This document shows, in pieces, positions 21,165 to 30,566 of a DNA stretch of 31,346 nt. The notes beneath the pieces were generated by a model. The model was given only the letters and a program-made list of their open reading frames with translations, searched no databases and had not been told where the DNA came from. The position numbers and the translations under genes are program-made. This DNA comes from a virus. The stretch's first letter is position 1. Every line of letters begins with the position of its first letter. The stretch spans positions 1 through 31,346 of the IMG/VR virus record IMGVR_UViG_3300009506_000135, one strand, 5' to 3'.

Positions 21165-24100
21165 TGATCCAGCCAGACAAAGACAGCGTCGTCCTTCCAC
21201 CGAAGCAGGACGCGCTTGAACCAGACCCGCAATCGGTAGTCCTCCCAACCCAGAACCAAGACAACAAGACGCTGTATCCTAACGAATGGCGCATGCTGGG
21301 AGAGAAGCTAGGGATCATGAGCCCACAGCCAGACCTTGCCCAGCCGGTACAGACGTCGAAGCATGCTGTAGATACGAGCCTCAGAGGTGTGCCATCAGTA
21401 GAGGAGCAGGCGCTGCAGTACCCGGCAATCAGCCCTGAGATCGCCGCTGTCGGCATCGTACGCGCCATCAGTGGCGCGGGAATGGTTGGAATGTCCAAGG
21501 TGGCCCCAAGCGCTGCCAAGTCTCTCGCGCCTGATCTCGCCAAGACCGCAAGCACCAGACTCGGCCGGTTCGGGGCGGGTGTCGGCAACGCGGTAATGGG
21601 AAGGACAAAAGTTCCGCTCACTCTCGCTGATGCAGGCGCAAGAAACATGAAGACCGGCATGGCATTCTTCCAAGATTCGGTCATCGGCGACTTCGCCGCT
21701 CAGGCCGCGCTTGACTTCGTAGACACATTCATCTCCCCTGAGTGGGCGGCAGAGAATCCAAAGACGGCCGGTGGCATCCGCATCGCCGCGGCAATGATCG
21801 CCGGTGCATACGGGGGAAACAAGGCCAATCAGGCGTTCATGAGAGAGATCCAGTCCCCAGAGAACCTGAGCATGGCCACGCAGATGGGACGGGCCGGCCG
21901 GTCGGAGGACGAGATCGCAGACGCCATCTATGCCAACGTCACCGGGCAGAAGCCGAAGCCTGTCGTCACAGACCTTCCGAAGACAAAGCAGGACGCCCTG
22001 AACATCATCTTCCAGAAGGGGGCTGCGGACGACTGGAGATCCCTCACGACGGACGAGTTCTACGCCAAGTACCCGATGATGACACCGGGCAAGGAGTTCT
22101 CCATGAGCGGTGGCATCGGAGGTACTCTGTCCGGCGGCCTCGTCGGCATGGGCGCAGACTACCTCGACGACCAAGAACTGAACAGCCCTGAGATGTGGCT
22201 GGCCGGCGGCGTCGTCGGCGCGTACCTTGGCGCCAAGTACGGCGGGGGGAAGGGCGCGAAGTCATTCGTCGCATCCAAGGATACAGAGCCCGGAGCCATG
22301 TCGGACGTCTTCGACAGAAAAACAAGAAAGTGGATCCCGGATACCGGTGCAAAGATCAAGGACGTCATCGGACCCGATGACCCTGTACGCGCCAAGAAAG
22401 TCATCATGGAGAAATTCGGTGAGAGCGCTTGGAAGCGGTTCCTGAAATATCAGAACAAGCCGATCAGCATCTTCGCTGATGATCCTGAGACCGCGGCACA
22501 GAAGGCATTCTACAAAGAGATCGGATACAGCGCGACACCTAAGCTCGATGATGTGCTAGACCACCCTGCACTGTTCGAGGCGGAGCCGCAGCTGAGAGAT
22601 GTAAAGTTCCAGATCGACCCGGGATATGGACCTCGCAAGATGAGCGGCCGGGAAGCGAACTTCAACTCATACGAGAACCTGCTAACAGTCAGCAGCGACT
22701 TCCCGAACCTTTCAGAGCAGGATAAGTTGAGCACCATCCTCCACGAGGTGCAGCACTCAATTCAGGACGAGCACAAGTGGGCCATGGGCGGTTCGCCATT
22801 CGAGATCGATATTGAGGACCTTGGAGAGTTCGCAAGGAGAAACTACCCGCATGACGACCAGATCGCACAGTGGACAGACTACGTCGCCAAGATTAAAAAG
22901 AAGATTGAGCGCGGATACCCATTATCGCCGTCAGAAGCGGACACGTTCAGGGGGCTGGAGCAGGAGATAAACAATTGGGCGCAGCGCAACTTGGATCCTA
23001 GCATCGGGAGGGGGCGCTACAAGCTGTACAGGGCGTTCGGAGGTGAGCAGGAGTCCAGAGCAACCGAGGCTGCGCTCAAGCACCCAGACATGGACCCATG
23101 GTCTGCTCTCAGGGCTGAAGAGGGTGACGTGCCTGCCCCGATTACACGCCAGTGGGCAAGAGAAAGCGAGCCGTGGAACAAGGCCATCAGGGAAAGCACG
23201 CAGCAGGCACCGGAACAGGCTGACGATCTCACAAACGGATTCTACTCTCAGGCCAAGAGGGTGCTGAAAGAGTCCGGCGACCAGAAGTTCGCCAAGGACC
23301 AGATCATCAACTTCCTAAAGAAGCGCGGCGTAAAGGATGAGGAGATCAAGTGGGCCGGCATCGGAAAGTTCGTCGACAACATGGACGACGGATCCACCGC
23401 CACGGCAAAGCAGATCTCCGATGCTATGGAGCAGCCGCAAATCACTCAGAAGACAATGTCTGAAATAGGTGACATGGCGTGGAAAAACACCGATGGTGAC
23501 GACTGGACGCACTCTACAGGCGTCAAGATAATCAAGACGGTAGATAACGGTCCGGGATATCAGGGATGGCAGATACAGGAGCCCGATGGAAAGATCAGTG
23601 ATGAGATGTTCAACACCCCAGAGGCAGGCATGCAGGCCGTAGACAACATGATCAACGAGGGGTACATGGACAGCTACTCTAGGATCAAGTACAAGGGATA
23701 CTCGACCCCGGAGGGATGGAACTACAGGGAGACTCTTGATACCCTTGACTCCAGAACCCAAAAAGAGATCTCACTGCACAACAAATACCGGCAGGAATAC
23801 GATGACCTTATGGCCAAGAGAAAGCCAATACAGGACCAGATCAACTCACTGAACGATCAGGCAGACAAGCTCCGGGCAAAGATGTATTATGACGACGGAG
23901 AGTGGCACTTCCACCCTTCTGATAAGAAGGCCATGGATCGTATAAACGAACAGCTCGTACCGCTCAGGGACAAGGTCTTCCCATTCAATGAAAAGATCAG
24001 AGATCTTGAGAGAAAGTTCAGCTTTGACTACCCCGGGCGGTCAAAGGAAATGTATTCGTCACCGCACTGGGAAGACGACAACGTCTTGTACCATGTTCGC

Positions 24101-27100
24101 AAGCAGGACCTTCGCGTTGGCGGAAAGAATGCCCTGCTCGTAGACGAGATCCAATCCGACTGGCACCAGCAGGGGAGGAAACAGGGGTATGCACCAGCAT
24201 CAAACTCTCCAGAGGTCATGGCAGCAAAGAAACGTCTCGACGACTTTGACTCGACAATCATCCCAGATCTTCAGCAAAAAATGGATGACCTGCAGAAACC
24301 GATAAGGAAGCTGGTCTCCGGCAAAAGCAACCCTGAGCTCAAGTCTGCATATGAGGTCGCTGAAGACTTCATGAACTACTACAAGAACCCGGAGCTGATC
24401 GATGGTGAAATTGACTACCTGAAGAACAAGCGTGCAGCAGTCAAAGAGCTTCCGAAGATAGCCAAGAGAATGGACGAGATCGAGTCGATAGCAGAAAGAA
24501 AATACCTTCTAAAGCGCAAGCTGTATCAGGACGACTTTGGGTTCGTGGACAAACTTGGATTCGAGGACCCTGAACTCGCTCAGGAGTACTACTCTCTGTC
24601 CAGATCTTTGCGAGAGCTCCCGGACAAGACCATGCTCAAGGCGATAGACAGTAACCTAGAGTGGTACGAAGCATCAAAGAAGATGATCAAAGACAACGGC
24701 GACATGATCAAAAAAGCTGTCGACGCAAAAGAGGAGCTGTGGCAGGCAAAGCGCGACCGACAAGCGGCGTTAGAGATTGCAGACCCTAAGTACGCCGGGA
24801 AGGTACCAGACGCCCCGTACAGCAAGACGTGGAACGAAAAGGCAATGAAGGACGTCATCAATGAGGCCATCGACAACGGCTATGATAAGGTGGCATGGAC
24901 AACCGGCAAGGCGCAGTCAGACAGGTACAGCCTTGCGAAGCAGATAGACAGGCTAGATATCGGGTACAGCGAAGACGGGTACAAACTGTATGGCATGGTA
25001 GGAATGGAGCGGAAAGAGATCGCCAGAAACGTGCCGGAAGAAAAACTCGCTGACTACGTCGGCAAGGATGTGGCGAAGCGTATCGTTGAAGTCGTACAGA
25101 AAGAGGACGACCCGAACAAATGGTTCTTGGATGGTCTGGATCTTGAGGTCGGTGGCGAGGGCATGAAGGGGTTTTATGACGAAATGCTCCCCAAGTTCGT
25201 CAAGAAGTACCTCAAAAAGTACGGTGTAGAGCCTAAGCTGGAACCAATAGGTGACGCAGCAGAGCTCAAGCCGATAGTCGACAAGATCAACGGCGGAGCA
25301 GACCCGCTGACCCTCACGCAGAAAGAACAGGCAGCCATACAGAGAATAGCTGGGGCTTCAGACTTCGAAGGCGCAGCAACGCTCATGAACGAGAAACCAA
25401 GAAGCGAGTACTGGAAGGGAGCGCTGAACAGGCTATACGACGATGTCTCAAAGAAGAAGTCTGTGTGGACATTCGACATCACCGACGAGATGCGCCGGGA
25501 CATCGGATCCAAGGGTCAGCCGCTCTACAACCTGACCAAGGCGCCTCAGGGGGACACGACGGCATTCAACGCTCCCAAGGCGGCTCCTGATGCAGCGACG
25601 ATGGCATCAGAGTCTCTCCCGTCAACCGGTACGCTCCCGGGCCGGATCATCAAGCGCATGTCCCTCGACCAGCAGGCGGCATATCACGATGGTATCCAGA
25701 AGCTGATGTCCGAAGCGGATGGAACCGACTTTGCAATCAAGCAGGCAGGGCTTAAGCAGATCGACACGGTGCACGCGCCGTCGGAGTACCAAGGCCACAT
25801 CGGCGTGGGCGAGCAGACACGCATCGCATATGAGGTTGGCCCGGACGGCCGGGTCACCCCTGAGTTCAAGAACAAACTCCGACTCGCTGCAGCGATCAAG
25901 GGATACGTTCAGGATCAGGACGCTGTCGCGCTTCGACACTTCATCCCGGCAACCGCGGACGACTTCGACTCACTGTCCATCGACATGGGGCGCGTCATCA
26001 AAGACAACGAGATGAGGGCGATCGAATCTGCCCTCGTCGACGCCGGCTACAGCATGGATGACGTCGCAATGGTGTCTTCCAAGTACGGGGTGGATCTGCT
26101 GAATGTCTCTTTCGGAGGCATCGACCAGAAGCGGTTCAGCCATATTTTAGATATAATTGACGATGTTATCGACGGCGACGTCTACATGTACAAGAACGAC
26201 CTGCTGGAAGACGGGTACGTCGGAGGATTCGACGGATACAAGTCAGGTCAGAAAGCCTACAAGGAGGTTCTCAATGGCGCTTCAGATAAAAGATTCAACA
26301 TTGCAGACAGCGGAGAAGCACAACGCTGGGGGATCGACCATGATCTCATTGTCCAAAAAAGGAACGAAGTCCGGGAGTTCACAGACAAGTTCATCAACGA
26401 GCACAAACTCCCAAGAAAGTCCATCCGAGAAATCGGAGAAGAGTCCGACGCAGCCATAGCGGCAGCCGGCAAACAGCTCGACATCAACGATCACTCATTC
26501 AGAGCCCGTAAGCAGATCCGGGACTCCATGGTCGATGAGGTCGACTCCATCCTGAAGGGCGGCGACAGAGACGCCCGGGGATGGTACACTGCACGATACC
26601 AGACCGCGCTCGACGAGCTCGCAGCCGGCCAATTCCCAGAACTGAAAAACAAAGAGAGCCGGGACGCATTCACCGCGATCCTCGCCATCACATCAAACAG
26701 CGAAGACGTAACAGCGAACATGAAGCTGGCCGTCAAGGATTATCAGGAGTACCTGAAGACGGGTCGCTTTGACCAGATCATCCATAACGGGCAGCGAACT
26801 TCAGCGGCCAACAAGAACTTCAGCATCCTCCAGAAGCTCGTGGACGATAAGGGGCTCGAGGGCGCTGTGGACTGGCTCAACGAGTACGACACTGTCGGCA
26901 ACATCAGAAAGATGTCCGGAGAGAAGATGACCGGCTGGTTCAAGGACACGAGAGTCCCTAGGTCGACCATCTTCGGCAACAAGCTCGGAATGTTCTTCTC
27001 AAACCTCTCAGGGCACCCGAACAACCTTACCATGGACAGATGGTGGACACGGTCGTTCAACCGTTACCGCGGACAGATGTCTACGCTCACAGCAAGCGAC

Positions 27101-29809
27101 TCGCAGTACGACATCCTGAGAAAGGCCCTAGGCCGGCCAAAGATCAGCAAGTCGGCTCTCGATGATCAGGCAGAGCAGATCATCAAAGCCTACAACAAGA
27201 GATCAAAAGAGCTCACAGGCAACCAGTGGGATCTCCCGAGAAGCGAGGTGGAGCAGGCCGCCAACAACATCTTCAGCACGAACTCGGGGCTGCGCGACAC
27301 CCCGATGAACGCTGCCGACAGACGCTTCATGCAGCGAGTGGCAGCAGAGGCCGTAGTGGACCTGAAGAAGAAGGGCTACAGCGACCTTACCGTATCAGAC
27401 ATGCAGGCCATCCTGTGGTACGGCGAGAAGCGCAGAATGAGAGAGTTCGGGAGCAGGGCTCCCATCAGGGATATCGACTACGCCGATGCCGTCAATATCC
27501 TGTCGTCGAACCACCCAGAGGACATGGCAGAGGTCGGAGCGGACTACCTGAAGAGCCACATCCCGGGAGCCGACGAAAAAGGCGTCATGCAGATGCACGG
27601 CGGCGGCGCATGGCTCACCAAGAAGACGGAGGAGGGATCCGACGCGGTCATCAGGTCAATCGCCAAGCTGGGATGGAAGGCCGTCAACAAGATCACCGGC
27701 GGCGCTCTGGACAACGCCATCGCCAAGATGAAAGAGAGCGACTTCGTTGATCTCGTCACGGGTCACAAGATCCGCCTCAAGGATGACTACATGGACATCC
27801 GCGACAAGACGCTCATGGGAACGAATAGAACGGCAATGCGGATGGAGATGATGCACCACGAGCTCGCACAGCTCCCGAGCCAGACGCGAGAGGGCCTTCA
27901 GCGGTACCTCGAGGGCGAACCGGTAAAGCTGTCCAAATCGATGCAGCGCCTTGGCGACTACATGATCGAGCAAATCGACGAGGCAAGCAAGCAGCTGGTC
28001 AAGGATGGCCTGCTGTCTCAGGACACGTACGACAACTGGAAGGGAATGTACGTGCACCGCACATACGCTCCAAAGCTGTCCCAGCGGGTTAAGAACACGT
28101 TCTGGGGCAAGTCTGGATTCACGATCGACGAGATCAAGCGACGCGGCAAGGTATGGACAGGCGATGCGGACGAGTATGCGCTGTACGACAGCACCGGGAT
28201 CCTCGGCAAGCCGGGTGAGGGGTTCATCGAGGCCAAGGAGCTGCCGAACGGCAATTTCGAGTTCCGGCGGGACTGGACGTCAGCGGAGCGCGACGCGATG
28301 GGAGAGATCCGTGACGTCGCATACACCTACCCTGAAACGATGATGCGGATCTCGACGATGGCTGAACACTCCAAGCTGCTCAAGAGCATCCCGGAGAAAT
28401 ACCTAGTGCCAAAGAACACGAAGCTGACCGAGCTCGCCCTAGAGGAGAACGGATACAAGCTGCTCACGGGCGAGAAGTACGGAGTGCTCAACGGACGCTG
28501 GGTCTCAGCGGACATCGCAAACGACATCAACAACCTGTCGAACATGATGGTCGGAGGCGTAACGAACGGACCGTTCAAGGAGTTCCGCCAGTTCTGGAAT
28601 GACTACGTGCGCTCTCTGAAGAAGTCGCACACCGTCTTCAACCCACGCGCACACTTCAACAACTGGCACGGAAACATCGCCATGATCTACATGTCCGGTC
28701 TGGATCCGGTCAAGGCATACAAAGATGCGATCAAGGGTGTCGCGATCAAAGGAGACTTCGACAAGCTGATCGAGCTCCGCGCCAAGGACATCGTCGGCAC
28801 GATCTCCGGGACTGAGGCGACTGAGCTGCGACGGCTCGAGGCGAGCAAGGACCTGCTACTGTGGGAGGACGCTGCAGAGCTCGGGCTGTTCGGGCGGTCA
28901 AAGCTCAACGACACGCTGAACCAGTACATGACGCCACAGACGACAAGGATCGACGGCACCATGGAGAAGATCTCTGGGAAGTTCCAGAAGCTCTATCAGG
29001 CTGAGGATGATGCTATGCGATTCGCATCTCTCAAGCAGCTTACTGAAGGCGGGATGAGTATCGAGGACGCGGTCAAGAAGATCAACAACGACATCATCCC
29101 TGACTACACCAAGCCGATGAGCCGCGCCGGCGAATGGATGCGCCGAACCGGTACGGTACCGTTCATCGCGTGGACGTACTACTCAACACCGATGCTGATC
29201 AAGCAGGTAAGGGACCATCCTACGAGAGCGCTCGCTCTGATGGGTTCTCTATGGGCACTCAACTACTTCCAAGGGATCGAGGACGGAGAGGATATGCCAT
29301 ACCACGGGTACGGCATGGAAGGGAAGGCGGCAGCCGTCCCGGGCCTGTCCTCCGGAGACGAGAAGACCATGGTTCGCTACAGCAACACCATCCCGCACAT
29401 GCAGCTCACAGAGCCGGGAGAGACGCTGCGCGGTCTTGTCACCGGCGGTATTCCGCAGCAGATGATGTTCGCGGCGCCGTGGCTGACCGGAGACTCAGCC
29501 ATCAACCCGTACTTCATGCGTCCGGTTACATACCGCAAGGACGGCAAAGGGGTCTACGACAACGTCAAGTACGGCGTCCAGAACTTCCTGCCGACACCGG
29601 ACATTGCCGACAGCGCCTACAACCTGATCGAGTCGCTGATCATGACGCCTGAAACGCGCAGGACCAACCCCGTGATCAACCCGAAGACACCGACTCAGGA
29701 GATCCTCGGTATCATCCCGGGGATAAACGTTCGGACATACAGCAAATCACGGGCGCAGAAGAAAAACATGGAAGACGAGGTCAAGGAACTCCGCAAAAAA
29801 GCGAAATGA
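21164..29809 (+). CDS. Giant polyvalent virion protein (2881 aa) with zincin metallopeptidase motif and LPD-type domains
   Basis: Probably packaged and ejected with the genome. Order seen: Pro/Gln-rich start; Gly-rich hydrophobic segments (about 85-110, 200-220 and 310-365); LDDVLDHPALFEAEPQLRDV leading to HEVQH (527-531), an intact HExxH zincin motif, with GEQESR (Glu 628/630) as likely third ligand, as in polyvalent-protein zincins; NGFYSQAKR (about 693); SPHWEDDNVLYHVRK (about 966) and DEIQSDWHQQGRKQGY (about 993-1008); a long helical insertion to about 1220; WTTGKAQSDRY (about 1245); GQPLYN (about 1455); a second module with ILAITSNSEDVTANMKLA (about 1840) and HPNNLTMDRWWTRSF (about 1951); NPRAHFNNWHGN (about 2493); and an LPD38-like C-terminal region (about 2606-2833). 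The TAATG start is coupled to the Gln-rich gene. Domain names are from pattern memory; the frame is uninterrupted. Confidence 0.85.
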   Translation: MIQPDKDSVVLPPKQDALEPDPQSVVLPTQNQDNKTLYPNEWRMLGEKLGIMSPQPDLAQPVQTSKHAVDTSLRGVPSVEEQALQYPAISPEIAAVGIVRAISGAGMVGMSKVAPSAAKSLAPDLAKTASTRLGRFGAGVGNAVMGRTKVPLTLADAGARNMKTGMAFFQDSVIGDFAAQAALDFVDTFISPEWAAENPKTAGGIRIAAAMIAGAYGGNKANQAFMREIQSPENLSMATQMGRAGRSEDEIADAIYANVTGQKPKPVVTDLPKTKQDALNIIFQKGAADDWRSLTTDEFYAKYPMMTPGKEFSMSGGIGGTLSGGLVGMGADYLDDQELNSPEMWLAGGVVGAYLGAKYGGGKGAKSFVASKDTEPGAMSDVFDRKTRKWIPDTGAKIKDVIGPDDPVRAKKVIMEKFGESAWKRFLKYQNKPISIFADDPETAAQKAFYKEIGYSATPKLDDVLDHPALFEAEPQLRDVKFQIDPGYGPRKMSGREANFNSYENLLTVSSDFPNLSEQDKLSTILHEVQHSIQDEHKWAMGGSPFEIDIEDLGEFARRNYPHDDQIAQWTDYVAKIKKKIERGYPLSPSEADTFRGLEQEINNWAQRNLDPSIGRGRYKLYRAFGGEQESRATEAALKHPDMDPWSALRAEEGDVPAPITRQWARESEPWNKAIRESTQQAPEQADDLTNGFYSQAKRVLKESGDQKFAKDQIINFLKKRGVKDEEIKWAGIGKFVDNMDDGSTATAKQISDAMEQPQITQKTMSEIGDMAWKNTDGDDWTHSTGVKIIKTVDNGPGYQGWQIQEPDGKISDEMFNTPEAGMQAVDNMINEGYMDSYSRIKYKGYSTPEGWNYRETLDTLDSRTQKEISLHNKYRQEYDDLMAKRKPIQDQINSLNDQADKLRAKMYYDDGEWHFHPSDKKAMDRINEQLVPLRDKVFPFNEKIRDLERKFSFDYPGRSKEMYSSPHWEDDNVLYHVRKQDLRVGGKNALLVDEIQSDWHQQGRKQGYAPASNSPEVMAAKKRLDDFDSTIIPDLQQKMDDLQKPIRKLVSGKSNPELKSAYEVAEDFMNYYKNPELIDGEIDYLKNKRAAVKELPKIAKRMDEIESIAERKYLLKRKLYQDDFGFVDKLGFEDPELAQEYYSLSRSLRELPDKTMLKAIDSNLEWYEASKKMIKDNGDMIKKAVDAKEELWQAKRDRQAALEIADPKYAGKVPDAPYSKTWNEKAMKDVINEAIDNGYDKVAWTTGKAQSDRYSLAKQIDRLDIGYSEDGYKLYGMVGMERKEIARNVPEEKLADYVGKDVAKRIVEVVQKEDDPNKWFLDGLDLEVGGEGMKGFYDEMLPKFVKKYLKKYGVEPKLEPIGDAAELKPIVDKINGGADPLTLTQKEQAAIQRIAGASDFEGAATLMNEKPRSEYWKGALNRLYDDVSKKKSVWTFDITDEMRRDIGSKGQPLYNLTKAPQGDTTAFNAPKAAPDAATMASESLPSTGTLPGRIIKRMSLDQQAAYHDGIQKLMSEADGTDFAIKQAGLKQIDTVHAPSEYQGHIGVGEQTRIAYEVGPDGRVTPEFKNKLRLAAAIKGYVQDQDAVALRHFIPATADDFDSLSIDMGRVIKDNEMRAIESALVDAGYSMDDVAMVSSKYGVDLLNVSFGGIDQKRFSHILDIIDDVIDGDVYMYKNDLLEDGYVGGFDGYKSGQKAYKEVLNGASDKRFNIADSGEAQRWGIDHDLIVQKRNEVREFTDKFINEHKLPRKSIREIGEESDAAIAAAGKQLDINDHSFRARKQIRDSMVDEVDSILKGGDRDARGWYTARYQTALDELAAGQFPELKNKESRDAFTAILAITSNSEDVTANMKLAVKDYQEYLKTGRFDQIIHNGQRTSAANKNFSILQKLVDDKGLEGAVDWLNEYDTVGNIRKMSGEKMTGWFKDTRVPRSTIFGNKLGMFFSNLSGHPNNLTMDRWWTRSFNRYRGQMSTLTASDSQYDILRKALGRPKISKSALDDQAEQIIKAYNKRSKELTGNQWDLPRSEVEQAANNIFSTNSGLRDTPMNAADRRFMQRVAAEAVVDLKKKGYSDLTVSDMQAILWYGEKRRMREFGSRAPIRDIDYADAVNILSSNHPEDMAEVGADYLKSHIPGADEKGVMQMHGGGAWLTKKTEEGSDAVIRSIAKLGWKAVNKITGGALDNAIAKMKESDFVDLVTGHKIRLKDDYMDIRDKTLMGTNRTAMRMEMMHHELAQLPSQTREGLQRYLEGEPVKLSKSMQRLGDYMIEQIDEASKQLVKDGLLSQDTYDNWKGMYVHRTYAPKLSQRVKNTFWGKSGFTIDEIKRRGKVWTGDADEYALYDSTGILGKPGEGFIEAKELPNGNFEFRRDWTSAERDAMGEIRDVAYTYPETMMRISTMAEHSKLLKSIPEKYLVPKNTKLTELALEENGYKLLTGEKYGVLNGRWVSADIANDINNLSNMMVGGVTNGPFKEFRQFWNDYVRSLKKSHTVFNPRAHFNNWHGNIAMIYMSGLDPVKAYKDAIKGVAIKGDFDKLIELRAKDIVGTISGTEATELRRLEASKDLLLWEDAAELGLFGRSKLNDTLNQYMTPQTTRIDGTMEKISGKFQKLYQAEDDAMRFASLKQLTEGGMSIEDAVKKINNDIIPDYTKPMSRAGEWMRRTGTVPFIAWTYYSTPMLIKQVRDHPTRALALMGSLWALNYFQGIEDGEDMPYHGYGMEGKAAAVPGLSSGDEKTMVRYSNTIPHMQLTEPGETLRGLVTGGIPQQMMFAAPWLTGDSAINPYFMRPVTYRKDGKGVYDNVKYGVQNFLPTPDIADSAYNLIESLIMTPETRRTNPVINPKTPTQEILGIIPGINVRTYSKSRAQKKNMEDEVKELRKKAK

Positions 29810-29823
29810 GTCTTTGATTCGCG

Positions 29824-29857
29824 CCTCCACATAGGGCATCATGCATGGATGTGGAGG
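29824..29857 (+). promoter_or_regulatory. Hairpin that buries the ribosome binding site of the DUF1353 gene
   Basis: CCTCCACAT (29824-29832) and ATGTGGAGG (29849-29857) form a perfect 9-bp stem with a 16-base loop. The 3' arm contains the GGAGG ribosome binding site six bases before ATG 29864. There is no T tract, so a terminator is unlikely; translational control is inferred. Confidence 0.6.
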
Positions 29858-29863
29858 TGTGTA

Positions 29864-30298
29864 ATGGATAACATTCCTAAACGCGCCGGGTTCTACGATG
29901 AAGACGGATTCCCGTGCGCTTATGCAGACAGCAAACAGGTGACCGACGACCTGTACGCACTTGAGTGCGACCTGATCTACCGGTCAAAGAGTGGGACGAT
30001 TTACGTCATAAAAAAGGGGTTCGAGCACGACGGGGCGTCGAAGGCATTCCTCCGACACTTCGGAAGATACACGAACGCTGCGATCCTTCATGATGCTCTC
30101 TACGGATCAGAGATCGAGAGCAGATGGAAGGCCGACGCGCTCTTCCGGGAGGCCATGGAGGTCTCCGAAACAGAGTGGGGCCGGCGATGGACCTACTGGG
30201 CTGCCGTTCGGCTCGCCGGGTGGAAGGTCTGGTACTCCCACGACCGCCTTGGAATCGCAAAGGCAAGACAATACATCGAAAGGATTGAAGATGAATAA
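29864..30298 (+). CDS. DUF1353 family protein (144 aa)
   Basis: ATG 29864 is chosen over an in-frame ATG at 29849 because GGAGG (29853-29857) precedes it at normal spacing. The family pattern is clear: a strand-rich start, GTIYVIKKGFEHDGASKAFL (the conserved GF-x-x-D-G-A-S), then NAAILHDALYGSE (conserved HD and LY), RWKADALFREAME, and a C-terminal aromatic/Gly helix (YWAAVRLAGWKVWY). DUF1353 proteins are common in phage genomes near lysis or tail genes; their biochemistry is not established. The family identity is secure, the role is not. It overlaps the lipoprotein gene by 8 bases, and its ribosome binding site lies in a hairpin. Confidence 0.9.
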   Translation: MDNIPKRAGFYDEDGFPCAYADSKQVTDDLYALECDLIYRSKSGTIYVIKKGFEHDGASKAFLRHFGRYTNAAILHDALYGSEIESRWKADALFREAMEVSETEWGRRWTYWAAVRLAGWKVWYSHDRLGIAKARQYIERIEDE

Positions 30299-30563
30299 GA
30301 TCGTATTTCTCATCGCCGCAGTGGTGATGATGGCAGGATGCGCTGCCAAGGAAGATCGGCTAACGCTGTGCATCGGCGTAACGCAGGGAGAATGCCCTGA
30401 CGGCTTCCGTGAAGCTGATGGCGAAGTCGTCGCCCAGAAGATCGGAGGAGACCTCGGAGGCCAGCTGGCCGATGGAGTTCTGACGTGCTGGAACTATAGC
30501 GACGAGGAGAATCTAACCTGCCCGGACGGAACAGTCAAGCAGGTTATCGACATCATCAAGTAA
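30291..30563 (+). CDS. Small lipoprotein with two Cys-CPDG motifs (90 aa), possible outer-membrane spanin
   Basis: Residues 1-17 form a lipoprotein signal: a short positive start, hydrophobic FLIAAVVMMAG, and lipobox Cys17. The mature part has two related motifs: Cys27 with C35-P-D-G, and Cys66 with C77-P-D-G, so two disulfides are likely in the periplasm. The middle is Gly/Asp-rich. AAAGGA lies about six bases before ATG 30291, and the start overlaps the DUF1353 gene. A small lipoprotein next to a single-TM coiled-coil protein would fit an outer/inner spanin pair that fuses host membranes at lysis, but the Cys-rich body is unusual for a spanin. Alternatives are a superinfection-exclusion or other surface lipoprotein. 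Confidence 0.75.
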   Translation: MNKIVFLIAAVVMMAGCAAKEDRLTLCIGVTQGECPDGFREADGEVVAQKIGGDLGGQLADGVLTCWNYSDEENLTCPDGTVKQVIDIIK

Positions 30564-30566
30564 GGG

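Noticed and set aside
26150-26158. TATAAT at about 26153 in an AT-rich patch of the giant gene
   Set aside because: It encodes an Ile/Asp-rich segment in frame, has no TGn or -35 element, and no gene start follows.
27226-27750. A 174-codon + strand frame inside the giant gene
   Set aside because: It is Arg/Gly/His-rich shadow sequence in another frame with no ribosome binding site; the giant frame is continuous and carries conserved motifs.
21164-29809. The giant protein as an N4-like virion RNA polymerase
   Set aside because: I cannot find the T/DxxGR-type and other polymerase motifs. DPSIGR in the zincin region has the wrong spacing, and the recognised domains are zincin and polyvalent-protein modules.
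29801-29822. GCGAA / TTCGC pairing at the end of the giant gene as a terminator
   Set aside because: Only 5 bp with a mismatch next to it and no T tract; the 9-bp hairpin just downstream is the stronger structure.
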